Source: Frigidibacter sp. (GTDB lineage Bacteria > Pseudomonadota > Alphaproteobacteria > Rhodobacterales > Rhodobacteraceae). From it: DNA of 64,000 nucleotides. The position numbers and the translations under genes are program-made. Positions 27,114 through 36,973 of the stretch are shown piece by piece (within the stretch, counting starts at the first letter, position 1; each line of letters starts with the position of its first letter). Below the pieces are notes generated by a model, which worked only from the letters and a program-made list of their open reading frames with translations, had not been told where the DNA came from and ran no database searches. The stretch covers positions 62,001 to 126,000 of the forward strand of contig NZ_JAUYTT010000014.1 in NCBI RefSeq assembly GCF_030695035.1. The letters are read 5' to 3'.

Positions 27114-27140
27114 GTGCCGGAGCGGTCCCCGCTCCGGCAC
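27114..27140 (+). terminator. 12-bp perfect hairpin after sucD
   Basis: GTGCCGGAGCGG (27114-27125) pairs with CCGCTCCGGCAC (27129-27140) around TCC, 15 bp after the stop codon. There is no T-run, so it may attenuate or stabilise sucCD mRNA rather than end all transcription before sucA. Confidence 0.55.
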
Positions 27141-27554
27141 TATGTTCACCTGAAAGGCCCTTCGCCGCAGTGCGGCATGGGCCAACCCCGGAGCCCGACC
27201 CTCGATGGTCATGGTCAGCCATAGGCGCGACGCCCCCCGCCGGGCGCGCAACACGGCAGGCGCCCAAGCCCGGATGCGGCAGGCGCCGCAGATGTGGCCT
27301 TTGGCATTGCTCCCCGCATCGTTGCTCATCGCAATCCTGCCTGCCGCAGCCCTTTGCCGCCCGCCCGCCTTGACGCTTCGTCAGGGCGCGTGCCCGGCTT
27401 GCATGCGCAACCCCGGCCCTTCGGCCCGCGTTGGTTCCCTGAACCCCGGCCCAAATCCCGACGGCGCCGCCCGCTCATCCCGGCTTTGCCCGGCCCCGCT
27501 CTCCCGCCCGATCCCGGGCACCGACAACCGGCTTGCCGCCAACGAGGTCCAGAC
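27141..27554 (+). other. Intergenic region before sucA
   Basis: About 410 bp, GC-rich, with open frames on both strands that have skewed proline/arginine/alanine content and no recognisable domain. I see no gene or clear promoter. It may carry the sucA promoter. Confidence 0.5.
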
Positions 27555-30515
27555 ATGACCGACCAATCCCCCAACGATCTTCTGCACGCCTCCAGCTTCC
27601 TGCAGGGCCATAACGCGGAATATATCGAGCAGCTCTATGCCCGCTATGCCGCTGACCCCTCTGCGGTCGATGCCGCCTGGGGCGAGTTCTTCCGCAGCCT
27701 CGGCGATGCCGAGATGGACGTGAAGAAAGAGGCCGCCGGTGCCTCCTGGACGCGCGCCGACTGGCCGCCGATGCCGAATGATGACCTGACCGCGGCGCTG
27801 ACCGGCGAATGGCCGGCCGCGATGCGCGAAATCAAGGGCGCCGGCGCCAAGATCAAGGAAGTCGCCGCCGAAAAGGGCGTCTCGGTCAGCGACGATCAGA
27901 TCAAGCGCGCGGTGCTGGATTCGATCCGCGCCATCATGATCATCCGCGCCTACCGGATCCGCGGCCACCTGGCCGCCGATCTCGACCCGCTGGGAATGAC
28001 GGCGCAGAATGCGCATCCCGAGCTGGACCCCAAATCCTACGGCTTCACCGAAGCCGACATGGACCGCCCGATCTTCATCGACAACGTCCTCGGTCTGCAG
28101 ATCGCCTCGATGCGGCAGATCGTGGATATCGTGAAGCGCACCTATTGCGGCACCTTCGCGCTGCAATACATGCACATCTCCGATCCCGAGCAGGCCAGCT
28201 GGCTGAAGGAACGGATCGAGGGCTACGGCAAGGAAATCACCTTCACCCGTGAAGGCCGCCGCGCCATCCTGAACAAGCTGGTCGAGGCGGAGGGCTTCGA
28301 GAAGTTCCTGCATGTCAAATACATGGGCACCAAGCGCTTCGGCCTCGATGGCGGCGAAGCGCTGATCCCGGCGATGGAGCAGATCATCAAGCGCGGCGGC
28401 AACCTCGGCGTGCGTGAGGTCGTGATCGGGATGCCGCATCGCGGCCGCCTGTCGGTGCTGGCCAACGTGATGTCCAAACCCTACCGCGCCATCTTCCACG
28501 AATTTCAGGGCGGCAGCTTCAAGCCCGAGGATGTGGATGGCTCGGGCGACGTGAAATACCACCTCGGCGCCTCGTCGGACCGCGTCTTTGACGGCAACAC
28601 CGTCCACCTGTCGCTGACTGCCAACCCCTCCCACCTTGAGGCTGTGAACCCGGTCGTCCTCGGCAAGGTCCGCGCCAAGCAGTTCCAGCTGGGCGACACC
28701 ACCCGCCATCAGGTGCTGCCCGTGCTGCTGCACGGCGATGCCGCCTTTGCCGGGCAGGGCGTCGTGGCCGAATGCTTCGGCCTGTCGGGCCTGACCGGGC
28801 ACCGCACCGGCGGCACCATGCATATCGTGGTGAACAACCAGATCGGCTTCACCACCGCGCCGCATTTCAGCCGCTCGTCGCCCTATCCGACCGACATCGC
28901 GCTGATGGTCGAAGCACCCATCTTCCACGTCAACGGCGATGACCCGGAGGCGGTCGTCCACGCCGCCAAGGTCGCCACCGAATTCCGCCAGAAGTTCCAC
29001 AAGGACGTGGTTCTGGACATCTTCTGCTACCGCCGCTTCGGTCACAACGAAGGCGACGAGCCGATGTTCACCAACCCGGCGATGTACAAGCGCATCAAGT
29101 CGCACAAGACCACGCTGCAGCTTTACACCGAGCGTCTCGTCAAGGACGGGCTGATCCCCGAGGGCGAGATCGAGGATATGAAGGCCGCCTTCCAGGCCAA
29201 GCTCAATGAAGAGTTCGAGGCCGGCAAGGACTTCAAGCCCAACCGTGCCGACTGGCTGGATGGTCGCTGGTCCGGGCTTGATTCCGAAGGGGCCGAGTAT
29301 CAGGCCGGCAAGACCGCCATCGCGCCCGAAACGATGCAGGAAATCGGCACCGCGCTGACCCGCGTGCCCGAAGGGTTCGACCTGCACAAGACCGTCGGCC
29401 GCCAGCTCGACAGCAAGTCCAAGATGTTCGAAACCGGCGCCGGCTTCGATTGGGCGACCGCCGAGGCGCTGGCCTTCGGCTCGCTCGCCATCGAGGGCTA
29501 TCCGGTGCGCCTGTCCGGGCAGGACTGTATCCGCGGCACCTTCAGCCAGCGGCATTCGGCCTTCATCGACCAGACCACGGAAGAGCGGTACTTCCCGCTC
29601 AACCACATCCGCGCAGGCCAGGCCAAGTATGAGGCCATCGACTCGATGCTGTCGGAATACGCGGTCCTCGGCTTCGAATACGGCTACTCGCTGGCCGAAC
29701 CCAACGCCCTGGTGATGTGGGAGGCGCAGTTCGGCGACTTTGCCAACGGCGCGCAGATCATGTTCGACCAGTTCATCTGCTCGGGTGAGCGGAAATGGCT
29801 GCGGATGTCGGGCCTTGTCATGCTGCTGCCGCATGGCTTCGAAGGGCAGGGGCCGGAACACTCCTCCGCCCGCCTCGAACGCTTCCTGCAGAACTCGGCC
29901 GAGGATAACTGGATCGTCGCCAACTGCTCGACCCCGGCGAACTACTTCCACATCCTGCGCCGCCAGATCCACCGCAGCTTCCGCAAGCCGCTGGTGCTGA
30001 TGACGCCGAAGTCGCTGCTGCGCCATCCGCTTGCGGTGTCGGACGCGGCCGAATTCACCACCGGCTCGCAATTCCACCGCGTGCTGTGGGATGACGCCGA
30101 GAAGGGCCATTCCGACACGAAACTGGCGCCCGACGCTGGTATCAAGCGCGTCGTCATGTGCTCGGGCAAGGTCTATTACGACCTCCTGGCCGAACGCGAC
30201 AAGCGCGGCATCGACGATGTCTACCTGCTGCGGCTGGAACAGTTCTACCCGTTCCCGGCGCAATCCATCGTCAAGGAGCTCAGCCGCTTCCTCGGTGCCG
30301 AAATCGTCTGGTGCCAGGAAGAGCCCAAGAACCAGGGCGCCTGGACCTTCCTCGAACCCAACCTCGAATGGGTTCTGGGCCGCATCGGCGCCACCCATGG
30401 CCGCGCCCGCTATGTCGGCCGCGCCGCCTCGGCCTCGCCGGCCACCGGCCTCGCCTCTCGCCACAAGGCAGAGCAGGAAACGCTGGTCAACGAAGCCCTA
30501 ACGGTCGGAGGATAA
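27555..30515 (+). CDS. sucA: 2-oxoglutarate dehydrogenase E1 component
   Basis: Thiamine-diphosphate decarboxylase of the 2-oxoglutarate dehydrogenase complex, 986 residues. The N-terminal FLQGHNAEYIEQLYARY is the E1o peripheral helix. HRGRLSVLANVM (substrate site), HLGASSDR, LTANPSHLEAVNPVVLGK, and GDAAFAGQGVVAE to NNQIGFTT form the ThDP/Mg region; QDCIRGTFSQRH is in the transketolase-like domain. ATG at 27555 with GAGG upstream. It is 3 bp from sucB. Confidence 0.98.
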   Translation: MTDQSPNDLLHASSFLQGHNAEYIEQLYARYAADPSAVDAAWGEFFRSLGDAEMDVKKEAAGASWTRADWPPMPNDDLTAALTGEWPAAMREIKGAGAKIKEVAAEKGVSVSDDQIKRAVLDSIRAIMIIRAYRIRGHLAADLDPLGMTAQNAHPELDPKSYGFTEADMDRPIFIDNVLGLQIASMRQIVDIVKRTYCGTFALQYMHISDPEQASWLKERIEGYGKEITFTREGRRAILNKLVEAEGFEKFLHVKYMGTKRFGLDGGEALIPAMEQIIKRGGNLGVREVVIGMPHRGRLSVLANVMSKPYRAIFHEFQGGSFKPEDVDGSGDVKYHLGASSDRVFDGNTVHLSLTANPSHLEAVNPVVLGKVRAKQFQLGDTTRHQVLPVLLHGDAAFAGQGVVAECFGLSGLTGHRTGGTMHIVVNNQIGFTTAPHFSRSSPYPTDIALMVEAPIFHVNGDDPEAVVHAAKVATEFRQKFHKDVVLDIFCYRRFGHNEGDEPMFTNPAMYKRIKSHKTTLQLYTERLVKDGLIPEGEIEDMKAAFQAKLNEEFEAGKDFKPNRADWLDGRWSGLDSEGAEYQAGKTAIAPETMQEIGTALTRVPEGFDLHKTVGRQLDSKSKMFETGAGFDWATAEALAFGSLAIEGYPVRLSGQDCIRGTFSQRHSAFIDQTTEERYFPLNHIRAGQAKYEAIDSMLSEYAVLGFEYGYSLAEPNALVMWEAQFGDFANGAQIMFDQFICSGERKWLRMSGLVMLLPHGFEGQGPEHSSARLERFLQNSAEDNWIVANCSTPANYFHILRRQIHRSFRKPLVLMTPKSLLRHPLAVSDAAEFTTGSQFHRVLWDDAEKGHSDTKLAPDAGIKRVVMCSGKVYYDLLAERDKRGIDDVYLLRLEQFYPFPAQSIVKELSRFLGAEIVWCQEEPKNQGAWTFLEPNLEWVLGRIGATHGRARYVGRAASASPATGLASRHKAEQETLVNEALTVGG

Positions 30516-30518
30516 TCC

Positions 30519-32045
30519 ATGGCCATCGAAGTCCGCGTCCCAACCCTTGGTGAAAGCGTGTCCGAGGCGACCGTCGCCACCTGGTTCAAGAAGGTCGGTG
30601 ACACCGTCGCCGCCGACGAGATGCTGTGCGAGCTGGAGACCGACAAGGTGACGGTGGAGGTTCCCGCCCCCGCCGCCGGAAAGCTGATCGAGATCGTGGC
30701 GCCCGAAGGCACCACGGTCGGGGTTGCCGCGCTGCTTGCGCAGATCGCCGAGGCCGGAACCGCTGGCCCCGAAGAAGTGAAGCCGAAAAAAGGCGCCGAA
30801 GCCGAAGCTGGCGCGAAAGAGGGCAAGATGACCGATGTGATGGTGCCGACGCTGGGTGAAAGCGTGACCGAGGCGACCGTGGCCACCTGGTTCAAGAAGG
30901 TGGGCGACGCTGTCGCGCAGGATGAAATGCTGTGCGAGCTGGAAACCGACAAGGTGTCGGTCGAAGTCCCCAGCCCGGTCGCCGGCGTGCTGACCGAGAT
31001 CCTGGCGCCCGAAGGCACCACCGTCGATGCCAAGGCCAAGCTGGCCGTCGTGTCCGAAGGCGCCGCCGCCGCGCCCTCCGCGCCGAAGTCGGAAGAGGCC
31101 TCGCCGGCACCGGCCGCCGCCACGCCTGAAGCCGTCGTCACCTCGAAATCCAAGGACGTGGAAGACGCGCCCTCGGCCAAGAAGGCGATGGCCGAGGCTG
31201 GCCTGTCCGCCGATCAGGTCACCGGCTCGGGCCGCGATGGCCGGATCATGAAGGAAGACGTCGCCCGCGCAGCATCGGCTCCGAAAGCCTCGCCCGCTCC
31301 GGCCCCGGCCTCCGCCCCGCGCGCCCCGGTCCCGGCCGAGGATGCCGCCCGCGAAGAGCGCGTGAAGATGACCCGCCTGCGCGCCACCATCGCCCGCCGC
31401 CTGAAGGAAGCGCAGAACACCGCTGCCATGCTGACCACCTATAACGAGGTGGACATGTCCGGCGTGATGGAGCTGCGCAACACCTACAAGGACCAGTTTG
31501 AAAAGAAGCACGGCGTGAAGATGGGCTTCATGTCCTTCTTCGTGAAGGCCTGCTGCCACGCGCTGAAAGAAGTGCCCGAGGTCAATGCCGAGATCGACGG
31601 CGGCGATGTGGTCTACAAGCATTACGTCCACATGGGCGTGGCCGTCGGCACCCCCTCGGGCCTCGTGGTCCCGGTGGTGCGCGACGCCGACCAGATGGGC
31701 TTTGCCCAGATCGAAAAGAAGATCGGCGAACTTGGCCTGCGCGCCCGTGACGGCAAGCTGTCCATGGCCGAAATGCAGGGCGGCTCGTTCACCATCTCCA
31801 ACGGCGGCGTCTATGGCTCGCTGATGTCCTCGCCGATCCTGAACCCGCCGCAATCGGGCATCCTCGGCATGCACAAGATCCAGGACCGCCCGGTCGTGGT
31901 GAACGGCCAGATCGTGATCCGCCCGATGATGTATCTGGCGCTGAGCTACGATCACCGGATCGTGGACGGCAAGGGGGCCGTGACCTTCCTGGTGCGGGTC
32001 AAGGAAGCGCTGGAGGATCCGCGGCGGTTGCTGGTGGATATTTAG
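30519..32045 (+). CDS. sucB: Dihydrolipoyl succinyltransferase (E2) with two lipoyl domains
   Basis: Core of the 2-oxoglutarate dehydrogenase complex, 508 residues instead of the roughly 400 of single-lipoyl E2o. Two near-identical lipoyl domains occupy about 2-77 and 104-179, with attachment lysines K43 and K145 in ETDKV. After alanine/proline linkers comes the E3-binding domain (about 216-250, [25 protein letters not shown]) and the catalytic domain with SYDHRIVDG near the C-terminus. E3 (lpd) lies downstream after two inserted genes. Confidence 0.97.
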   Translation: MAIEVRVPTLGESVSEATVATWFKKVGDTVAADEMLCELETDKVTVEVPAPAAGKLIEIVAPEGTTVGVAALLAQIAEAGTAGPEEVKPKKGAEAEAGAKEGKMTDVMVPTLGESVTEATVATWFKKVGDAVAQDEMLCELETDKVSVEVPSPVAGVLTEILAPEGTTVDAKAKLAVVSEGAAAAPSAPKSEEASPAPAAATPEAVVTSKSKDVEDAPSAKKAMAEAGLSADQVTGSGRDGRIMKEDVARAASAPKASPAPAPASAPRAPVPAEDAAREERVKMTRLRATIARRLKEAQNTAAMLTTYNEVDMSGVMELRNTYKDQFEKKHGVKMGFMSFFVKACCHALKEVPEVNAEIDGGDVVYKHYVHMGVAVGTPSGLVVPVVRDADQMGFAQIEKKIGELGLRARDGKLSMAEMQGGSFTISNGGVYGSLMSSPILNPPQSGILGMHKIQDRPVVVNGQIVIRPMMYLALSYDHRIVDGKGAVTFLVRVKEALEDPRRLLVDI

Positions 32046-32087
32046 GCGCGCAGATACTGGTCGGTAGTTGAAATCTGGAGGCCGCCC

Positions 32088-32600
32088 TTGTCCAAGTCTA
32101 TTGCACTAATAGTAGCAGGGGCGGTGTCTGGCTGGTTCGTTGGTTCCTCTATGGGGTTCGTAACGGGCGGAGCGGGCTACAATGCTGCTTGGGTGTTCGG
32201 CCCGCTCGGAGCATTCATTGGATGGCTAGTTTCCAGTAAAATGGAGCAAGGAAGCAACGCGGTCAAAAATAACGATCCAGCAGAACATGACGGATATGGG
32301 AACGACCAAGAAGCGGTGGGCCCGAGTGCTGAATTGGGCGACCGCGGCATAAAATTCTTCCAAGAAGTCCTTTGGTCTGTGGTGGTGCTTTTGGCGACTG
32401 TCTGGAATTTCCATATTGATTTGCTGGAAAAGGTGGGGGCTCTCCCAACCTTCGTGCGTCAGCCGCTACTGTTTCCGGGGATGTGTATAGCCGTCTCGCT
32501 TGTCTTTCCGCCATTTTTCATCGTGTATTTTCTGGCTTGGGTTGCAGCCAGTACCTTCAACATATGTGAAGAAACCAACTACAGGGCCACGATCAAATGA
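32088..32600 (+). CDS. Membrane protein of unknown family inserted after sucB
   Basis: 170 residues from a TTG with TGGAGG upstream. Two N-terminal hydrophobic stretches (about 5-30, 34-50), a polar middle, and two more (about 95-110, 128-158) suggest a small inner-membrane protein. No family recognised. Codons are noticeably A/T-richer than sucB and lpd, and many third positions are A or T, so it looks acquired. It overlaps the MAPEG gene by 4 bp. Confidence 0.7.
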   Translation: MSKSIALIVAGAVSGWFVGSSMGFVTGGAGYNAAWVFGPLGAFIGWLVSSKMEQGSNAVKNNDPAEHDGYGNDQEAVGPSAELGDRGIKFFQEVLWSVVVLLATVWNFHIDLLEKVGALPTFVRQPLLFPGMCIAVSLVFPPFFIVYFLAWVAASTFNICEETNYRATIK

Positions 32601-32992
32601 CCCCCGAACTCACAGCCCTCGCCCTCGCCGGCCTCCTGCAAGCCGTCCAGTTCCTGCTCTTCGCCCTCCCGGCGAATATGGAGCTTGGAACCGGCTACAC
32701 CTCCAGCCCGCGCGACCGGCCGCCCTCGCGGTCGCTCAGCCCGCGCACCGCCCGCCTCCAGCGCGCGCTGAACAACCATTTCGAGGGGCTGATCCTCTTC
32801 ACCCTCGCCGTGGTCGTGGTCACGCTCGGCGGCCAGTCCACCGGCTTCACCGCCGCCTGCGCCTGGATCTATCTGGCGATGCGGGTGCTCTACGTTCCTG
32901 CCTATGCCCTCGGCTGGAAGCCCTGGCGCTCGGCGATCTGGGGCATCGGCTTCCTTGCGACCGTGGCGATGATCCTCGCCGCGCTGTTCTGA
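32597..32992 (+). CDS. MAPEG family membrane protein
   Basis: 131 residues, four hydrophobic helices. LQRALNNHFEGLILFTLAVVVV, with the conserved N-H-x-E, and the late AMRVLYVPAYALG are MAPEG hallmarks. Family members are glutathione- or eicosanoid-linked enzymes in eukaryotes; bacterial roles are mostly unknown. Host-like GC content contrasts with the coupled upstream gene. Confidence 0.85.
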   Translation: MTPELTALALAGLLQAVQFLLFALPANMELGTGYTSSPRDRPPSRSLSPRTARLQRALNNHFEGLILFTLAVVVVTLGGQSTGFTAACAWIYLAMRVLYVPAYALGWKPWRSAIWGIGFLATVAMILAALF

Positions 32993-33025
32993 AACATGCG
33001 GCAATCGTATGTATGAAATCTGCAT

Positions 33026-33044
33026 GGTTTCCATACGGTTTCCA
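33026..33044 (+). repeat. Direct repeat GGTTTCCA, 11-bp spacing
   Basis: GGTTTCCA at 33026-33033 and 33037-33044, one helical turn apart, 30 bp before the lpd start. This may be an operator-like site. The second copy could alternatively be chance. Confidence 0.35.
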
Positions 33045-33073
33045 CACACCGAAAAAGCCTGAAGGAGACTACC

Positions 33074-34462
33074 ATGGCGAGCTTTGATGTGATCGTGATC
33101 GGCGCCGGCCCCGGCGGCTATGTCTGCGCCATCCGCTGCGCGCAACTCGGCCTGAAGGTCGCCTGTGTCGAGGGGCGCGAGACGCTTGGCGGCACCTGCC
33201 TCAACATCGGCTGCATCCCGTCCAAGGCGCTGCTGAACGCCACGCACCACCTGCACGAGGCGGAACACAACTTCGCCAAGATGGGCCTGAAGGGCAAATC
33301 GCCCTCGGTGGATTGGCCGCAGATGCAGGCCTACAAACAAGATGTGGTGGACGGAAACACCAAGGGCATCGAGTTCTTGTTCAAGAAGAACAAGGTCACC
33401 TGGCTGAAAGGCTGGGGCTCGATCCCCGAGGCCGGCAAGGTCAAGGTCGGGGACGAGGTGCATGAGGCGAAGTCCATCGTCATCGCCACCGGATCGGAAC
33501 CCGCCTCGCTGCCCGGCGTGGAAGTAGATGAACAGACCGTCGTCACCTCCACCGGCGCCCTGTCGCTCGGCAAGATCCCGAAATCCCTGGTGGTCATCGG
33601 CGCCGGCGTGATCGGCCTCGAAATGGGCTCCGTCTACGCCCGCCTCGGCACCAAGGTCACCGTCGTCGAATACCTCGACGCCATCACCCCCGGCATGGAT
33701 GCCGAAGTCGCCAAGGCCTTCCAGAAAATGCTGGTGAAACAAGGCTTTGAGTTCATCATGGGCGCCGCCGTGCAGAAGGTGGACGTGGCCAAAGGCAAGG
33801 CCACCGTCACCTACAAACTGCGCAAGGATGACAGCGAAGCGACGCTTGAGGCCGACACGGTGCTGCTCGCCACGGGCCGCAAACCCTACACCGCCGGCCT
33901 CGGGCTGGAAGCGCTTGGGGTCGAGATGCTGCCCCGCGGCATGGTCAAGATCGACGACCATTTCCAGACCAATGTGAAAGGCATCTACGCCATCGGCGAC
34001 GCCGTTCCCGGCCCGATGCTGGCCCACAAGGCCGAAGATGAAGGCATGGCCGCGGCCGAAGTTCTTGCGGGAAAACATGGACATGTGAACTACGCCGTCA
34101 TCCCCGGCGTCATCTACACCTCGCCCGAGGTTGCCAGCGTCGGCCAGACCGAAGAGCAACTGAAAGAGGCCGGCCGCGCCTACAAGGTCGGCAAGTTCCC
34201 CTTCATGGGCAATGCCCGCGCCAAGGCGGTGTTCATGGGCGAAGGCTTCGTGAAGATCCTCGCCGACAAGGACACCGACCGCGTGCTTGGCTGCCACATC
34301 ATCGGCCCGGCGGCGGGCGACCTGATCCACGAGATCTGCGTGGCGATGGAATTCGGCGCCTCGGCCCAGGACGTGGCGCTCACCTGCCACGCCCACCCGA
34401 CCTTCTCGGAAGCGGTGCGCGAGGCTGCGCTGGCCTGCGGCGACGGCGCCATACACGCCTGA
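33074..34462 (+). CDS. lpdA: Dihydrolipoyl dehydrogenase (E3)
   Basis: Reoxidises lipoamide in 2-oxoglutarate (and possibly other) dehydrogenase complexes; 462 residues. FAD motif [14 protein letters not shown], redox disulfide [19 protein letters not shown] motif [19 protein letters not shown], and the catalytic H-x4-E region [10 protein letters not shown] near the C-terminus are all present. AAGGAG precedes the ATG. It shares the operon region with sucAB and is followed by a GC-rich hairpin. Confidence 0.97.
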   Translation: MASFDVIVIGAGPGGYVCAIRCAQLGLKVACVEGRETLGGTCLNIGCIPSKALLNATHHLHEAEHNFAKMGLKGKSPSVDWPQMQAYKQDVVDGNTKGIEFLFKKNKVTWLKGWGSIPEAGKVKVGDEVHEAKSIVIATGSEPASLPGVEVDEQTVVTSTGALSLGKIPKSLVVIGAGVIGLEMGSVYARLGTKVTVVEYLDAITPGMDAEVAKAFQKMLVKQGFEFIMGAAVQKVDVAKGKATVTYKLRKDDSEATLEADTVLLATGRKPYTAGLGLEALGVEMLPRGMVKIDDHFQTNVKGIYAIGDAVPGPMLAHKAEDEGMAAAEVLAGKHGHVNYAVIPGVIYTSPEVASVGQTEEQLKEAGRAYKVGKFPFMGNARAKAVFMGEGFVKILADKDTDRVLGCHIIGPAAGDLIHEICVAMEFGASAQDVALTCHAHPTFSEAVREAALACGDGAIHA

Positions 34463-34477
34463 TAACATTCAGGAAAA

Positions 34478-34504
34478 GGCCGGCTCGGGGAAGCCCGGCC
34501 GGCC
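34478..34504 (+). terminator. Hairpin after lpdA
   Basis: GGCCGGCTCGGG (34478-34489) pairs with CCCGGCCGGCC (34494-34504) with one bulged base and a GAAG loop. It sits between the convergent lpdA and GntR genes. Weak T-run (CTCTCCC), so strength is uncertain. Confidence 0.55.
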
Positions 34505-34604
34505 TCTCCCCCACCAAGGCAGGGTAGAGCGCCGCCAATATGACCGTGAGTGGCTGCGGCGCCCCACAGCCCAGAACGCGGCCCCCGCTACATTCCGTCG
34601 CAGC

Positions 34605-35249
34605 CTACGCTGCCAAATGTCGCAGCCCCTGCGTCACGTCGGTGCGCACCGCCAATCGCAGCCCCGGCTCGTCCCCCGCCTTCAGCGCAGCGATGATGAT
34701 GCGGTGATGCGGCGGCGCTTCCGACCGGCGCAGCTTGCCATAAAGCGCGCGCATCGTTGGCCCCAGCTGCAGCCAGACCGTTTCCACGATCGCCAGCATC
34801 GCCGGAGCCTGCGCCCGTAGGTAGAGAGTGCGGTGAAACTCCAGATTGGTGCGGATGTAGCCCACCGCGTCCTGCTTCACCACCGCCTCGGCATTGGCCA
34901 TGTTGATCGTCTGCAACCGCTCGATCAGCGCCATATGCGCCCGTGGCAGCGCCCGGCTCGCAAGCTCCGGCTCGATCAGCGCGCGCAGCATCGCCAGCTC
35001 CTCGATGCGCTCGTTCGATAGTTCCGGCGTCCCGACCCGGCCCGAGGCCGACAGCGACAGCGCCCCCTCTGCGGCCAGCCGCCGCAGCGCCTCGCGCGCC
35101 GGGGTCATCGACACGCCATGGGCCTTGCCAAGGCCCCGCAGCGTCAGCGCCTGCCCCGGCGCCAGCTCGCCATGCATGATCTGCAGGCGCAGGGCGCGGT
35201 AGATCCGCTCATGCGCGGCGGTTTCTGGCAGGCGGACGGGCTTGTGCAT
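34605..35249 (-). CDS. GntR family regulator, FCD domain
   Basis: 214 residues. The N-terminal winged HTH is LTLRGLGKAHGVSMTPAREALRRLAAEGAL (about 35-64, signature broken by family variation), and the helical FCD ligand domain (about 85-205) has metal-ligand type histidines in NLEFHRTLY and PPHHRIII. FCD regulators often sense organic acids. A GTGATCAC palindrome lies 9 bp before its start codon, and paired copies of the same palindrome precede sdhC and sucC. It is convergent with lpdA. Autoregulation and control of TCA genes is an inference. Confidence 0.88.
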   Translation of the reverse strand: MHKPVRLPETAAHERIYRALRLQIMHGELAPGQALTLRGLGKAHGVSMTPAREALRRLAAEGALSLSASGRVGTPELSNERIEELAMLRALIEPELASRALPRAHMALIERLQTINMANAEAVVKQDAVGYIRTNLEFHRTLYLRAQAPAMLAIVETVWLQLGPTMRALYGKLRRSEAPPHHRIIIAALKAGDEPGLRLAVRTDVTQGLRHLAA

Positions 35250-35257
35250 AGCGCAGC

Positions 35258-35265
35258 GTGATCAC
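35258..35265. promoter_or_regulatory. GTGATCAC site before the GntR regulator gene
   Basis: One copy of the palindrome seen in pairs before sdhC and sucC, placed 9 bp upstream of the regulator start codon, where binding would block expression. No second copy lies 21 bp away on either side. Confidence 0.5.
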
Positions 35266-35281
35266 GAAATCCGCGGCCGCG

Positions 35282-36001
35282 TCAACTGTCCACGTTCAGC
35301 CGCAGCCGGTGCAGGGCCGCGCCTTCGGCCCGCAGCCAGGCCCGGTGGCGCGCATAATCCGGCATCAACCGCGCCACCACGGCCCAGAAGGCCGGCGAGT
35401 GGTTCATCTCGGCCAGATGCGCCACCTCATGCGCGGCGACGTAATCCAGCACCTCCGGCGGCGCCAGAATCAGCCGCCAGGAATACATCAGCGCCCCATC
35501 CGAGGTGCAGGAGCCCCAGCGGGAGCGGGTATCGCGCAGCGTGATCCGGCTGTAGCGCAGCCCAAGCGCGGCGGCATGCCGGTCTGACGCCTCGGTCAGC
35601 CGGTCCCGCGCCGCGAGCTTCAGGAAGGCCGTCAGTCGCGGCAAAATCCGCGCCGGATCGGCCGGCATCAGCAGCGCGCCGCCCTCCGCCCGCGGGCTGC
35701 GCACAGCGGCCGGGGTCAGCACCAGCGCCCGCCCCTCGAACGGCACCGTGTCGCCAAAGCGCAGCCCCGCCTCCACCACGGCCCCCGGCCCGAAGCCCAT
35801 CTGCACCAGCACCTGCCGGATCCAGCCATCCTTGCCCCGGGCAAAGGCCAGCGCCTCGGCCTCGCGCGCGTGCGTCGGCAGCGTCAGCGTCACCCGCCCG
35901 TCCAGCCGCGACACCCGCAGCGAGAAGCGCCGCGCCCGGCCCGAACGGCGCAGCGCGATCTCCAGCGGCGGGGTACCGTCAAGGCGGGCGATGCGGGTCA
36001 T
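35282..36001 (-). CDS. SprT/YgjP-like zinc metallopeptidase (DUF45)
   Basis: 239 residues. The zinc motif HEVAHLAEMNHSPAFW (about 185-200) and the upstream DTRSRWGSCTSDGALMYSWRLILAP are diagnostic of the YgjP/DUF45 M48-like family. The natural substrate is unknown. Start chosen at 36001; an in-frame ATG 10 codons upstream is possible. It diverges from the FYDLN gene. Confidence 0.88.
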   Translation of the reverse strand: MTRIARLDGTPPLEIALRRSGRARRFSLRVSRLDGRVTLTLPTHAREAEALAFARGKDGWIRQVLVQMGFGPGAVVEAGLRFGDTVPFEGRALVLTPAAVRSPRAEGGALLMPADPARILPRLTAFLKLAARDRLTEASDRHAAALGLRYSRITLRDTRSRWGSCTSDGALMYSWRLILAPPEVLDYVAAHEVAHLAEMNHSPAFWAVVARLMPDYARHRAWLRAEGAALHRLRLNVDS

Positions 36002-36163
36002 GCGGGCTCCGGTGGGGGACACGTGCAGCATAGCGCAGCCTGCGCTGGCGGAAAGCCCGTCCTGACACACGCGACTGTGGGTGGAAAGGCTTTGACACCC
36101 CCCGGCACTTGTGGCAGTTGACGCCGACTCTGCACTCAGCTTTTGCCACGGAAAGGGACGTTC

Positions 36164-36511
36164 ATGCCCAAGGAAGAATGGGGCGTCAAGCGCCTGTGCC
36201 CGCACTGCGCCAGCCGGTTCTACGACCTGCAGCGCGACCCGATGACCTGCCCGGAATGCGCCCACACGTTCACCGCCGACAGCCTGATCGTCAGCCGTGG
36301 CCGTTCGATGATCGCCGAGAAGGCCGCCGTGCGCGACCGGGATCGTGAACGCGTCCGCGCCGCCGAGAGCGACGAGCTGGTCGACGAAGAAGTGCTGGAA
36401 GACGAAACCGCCGACGTCGATCTCGATGACGATCTGCTGGAAGATGACGAAGACGACAACGTCTCGCTGGACGAAATCGCCGACGTCGCGACCAACGAAG
36501 ACGAGGTCTGA
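36164..36511 (+). CDS. TIGR02300/FYDLN acidic domain protein
   Basis: 115 residues. The N-terminus has a zinc-ribbon CPHC ... CPEC pair around the family motif RFYDL, and the C-terminal half is extremely acidic (runs of D and E from about residue 65). The family is confined mostly to Alphaproteobacteria and has no established function. GAAAGGGA lies upstream of the ATG. A short GGCGCC hairpin follows. Confidence 0.9.
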   Translation: MPKEEWGVKRLCPHCASRFYDLQRDPMTCPECAHTFTADSLIVSRGRSMIAEKAAVRDRDRERVRAAESDELVDEEVLEDETADVDLDDDLLEDDEDDNVSLDEIADVATNEDEV

Positions 36512-36536
36512 CTTCCGGCCTCGGGGCAGGGACCGG

Positions 36537-36555
36537 GGCGCCATCTGGCGCCTTT
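36537..36555 (+). terminator. Short terminator after the FYDLN gene
   Basis: GGCGCC (36537-36542) pairs with GGCGCC (36547-36552) around ATCT, followed by TTT. The stem is short but GC-only. Confidence 0.45.
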
Positions 36556-36675
36556 CCCCACCCCCGTGGTTTCTGCGGCAGGCGCACCGATTTTCTCTTG
36601 CGCCCGCCTTTGCACTTGCCTATACGGCGCGACACGGGCAGCGACGGCATAAGCCAAGCTGACCGGACCTCCGGT

Positions 36676-36751
<76 letters not shown>

Positions 36752-36773
36752 AAAAAACTCCAGTGACCAACGA

Positions 36774-36803
36774 AAAAGCCGCCCCTGACTTTGGGCGGCT
36801 TTT
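36774..36803 (+). terminator. Intrinsic terminator of tRNA-Ala
   Basis: AAAAGCCGCCC and GGGCGGCTTTT pair across an 8-nt loop, giving a stem with flanking A and T runs on both strands. Confidence 0.88.
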
Positions 36804-36865
36804 CGGTTTTTGGGCGGGGCGCAGTAGGCAGATGCGTGCCATCGTGCGCCCCCCCCAATCGGAAA

Positions 36866-36892
36866 GGGCCGTTTCCTTTCCGGAAACGGCCC
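36866..36892 (-). terminator. 11-bp hairpin closing the candidate small RNA
   Basis: GGGCCGTTTCC (36866-36876) pairs perfectly with GGAAACGGCCC (36882-36892). On the - strand TTTCC follows the stem. It is the probable 3' end of the - strand element described next. Confidence 0.55.
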
Positions 36893-36973
36893 CCGAGATC
36901 TACGGAGATGGGCCAGTTAGGGTGTCGAAGCTCGACGAGGCCCAGTCAGGGATCAAAGCCTTCGGGGCTGCCC

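Noticed and set aside
27205-27558. A 117-codon frame between sucD and sucA
   Set aside because: Proline/arginine/alanine-rich without motif, no ribosome site, and it overlaps the sucA start.
27381-30464. A 1027-codon open frame on the - strand opposite sucA
   Set aside because: It is the mirror of sucA codons. sucA has all catalytic motifs.
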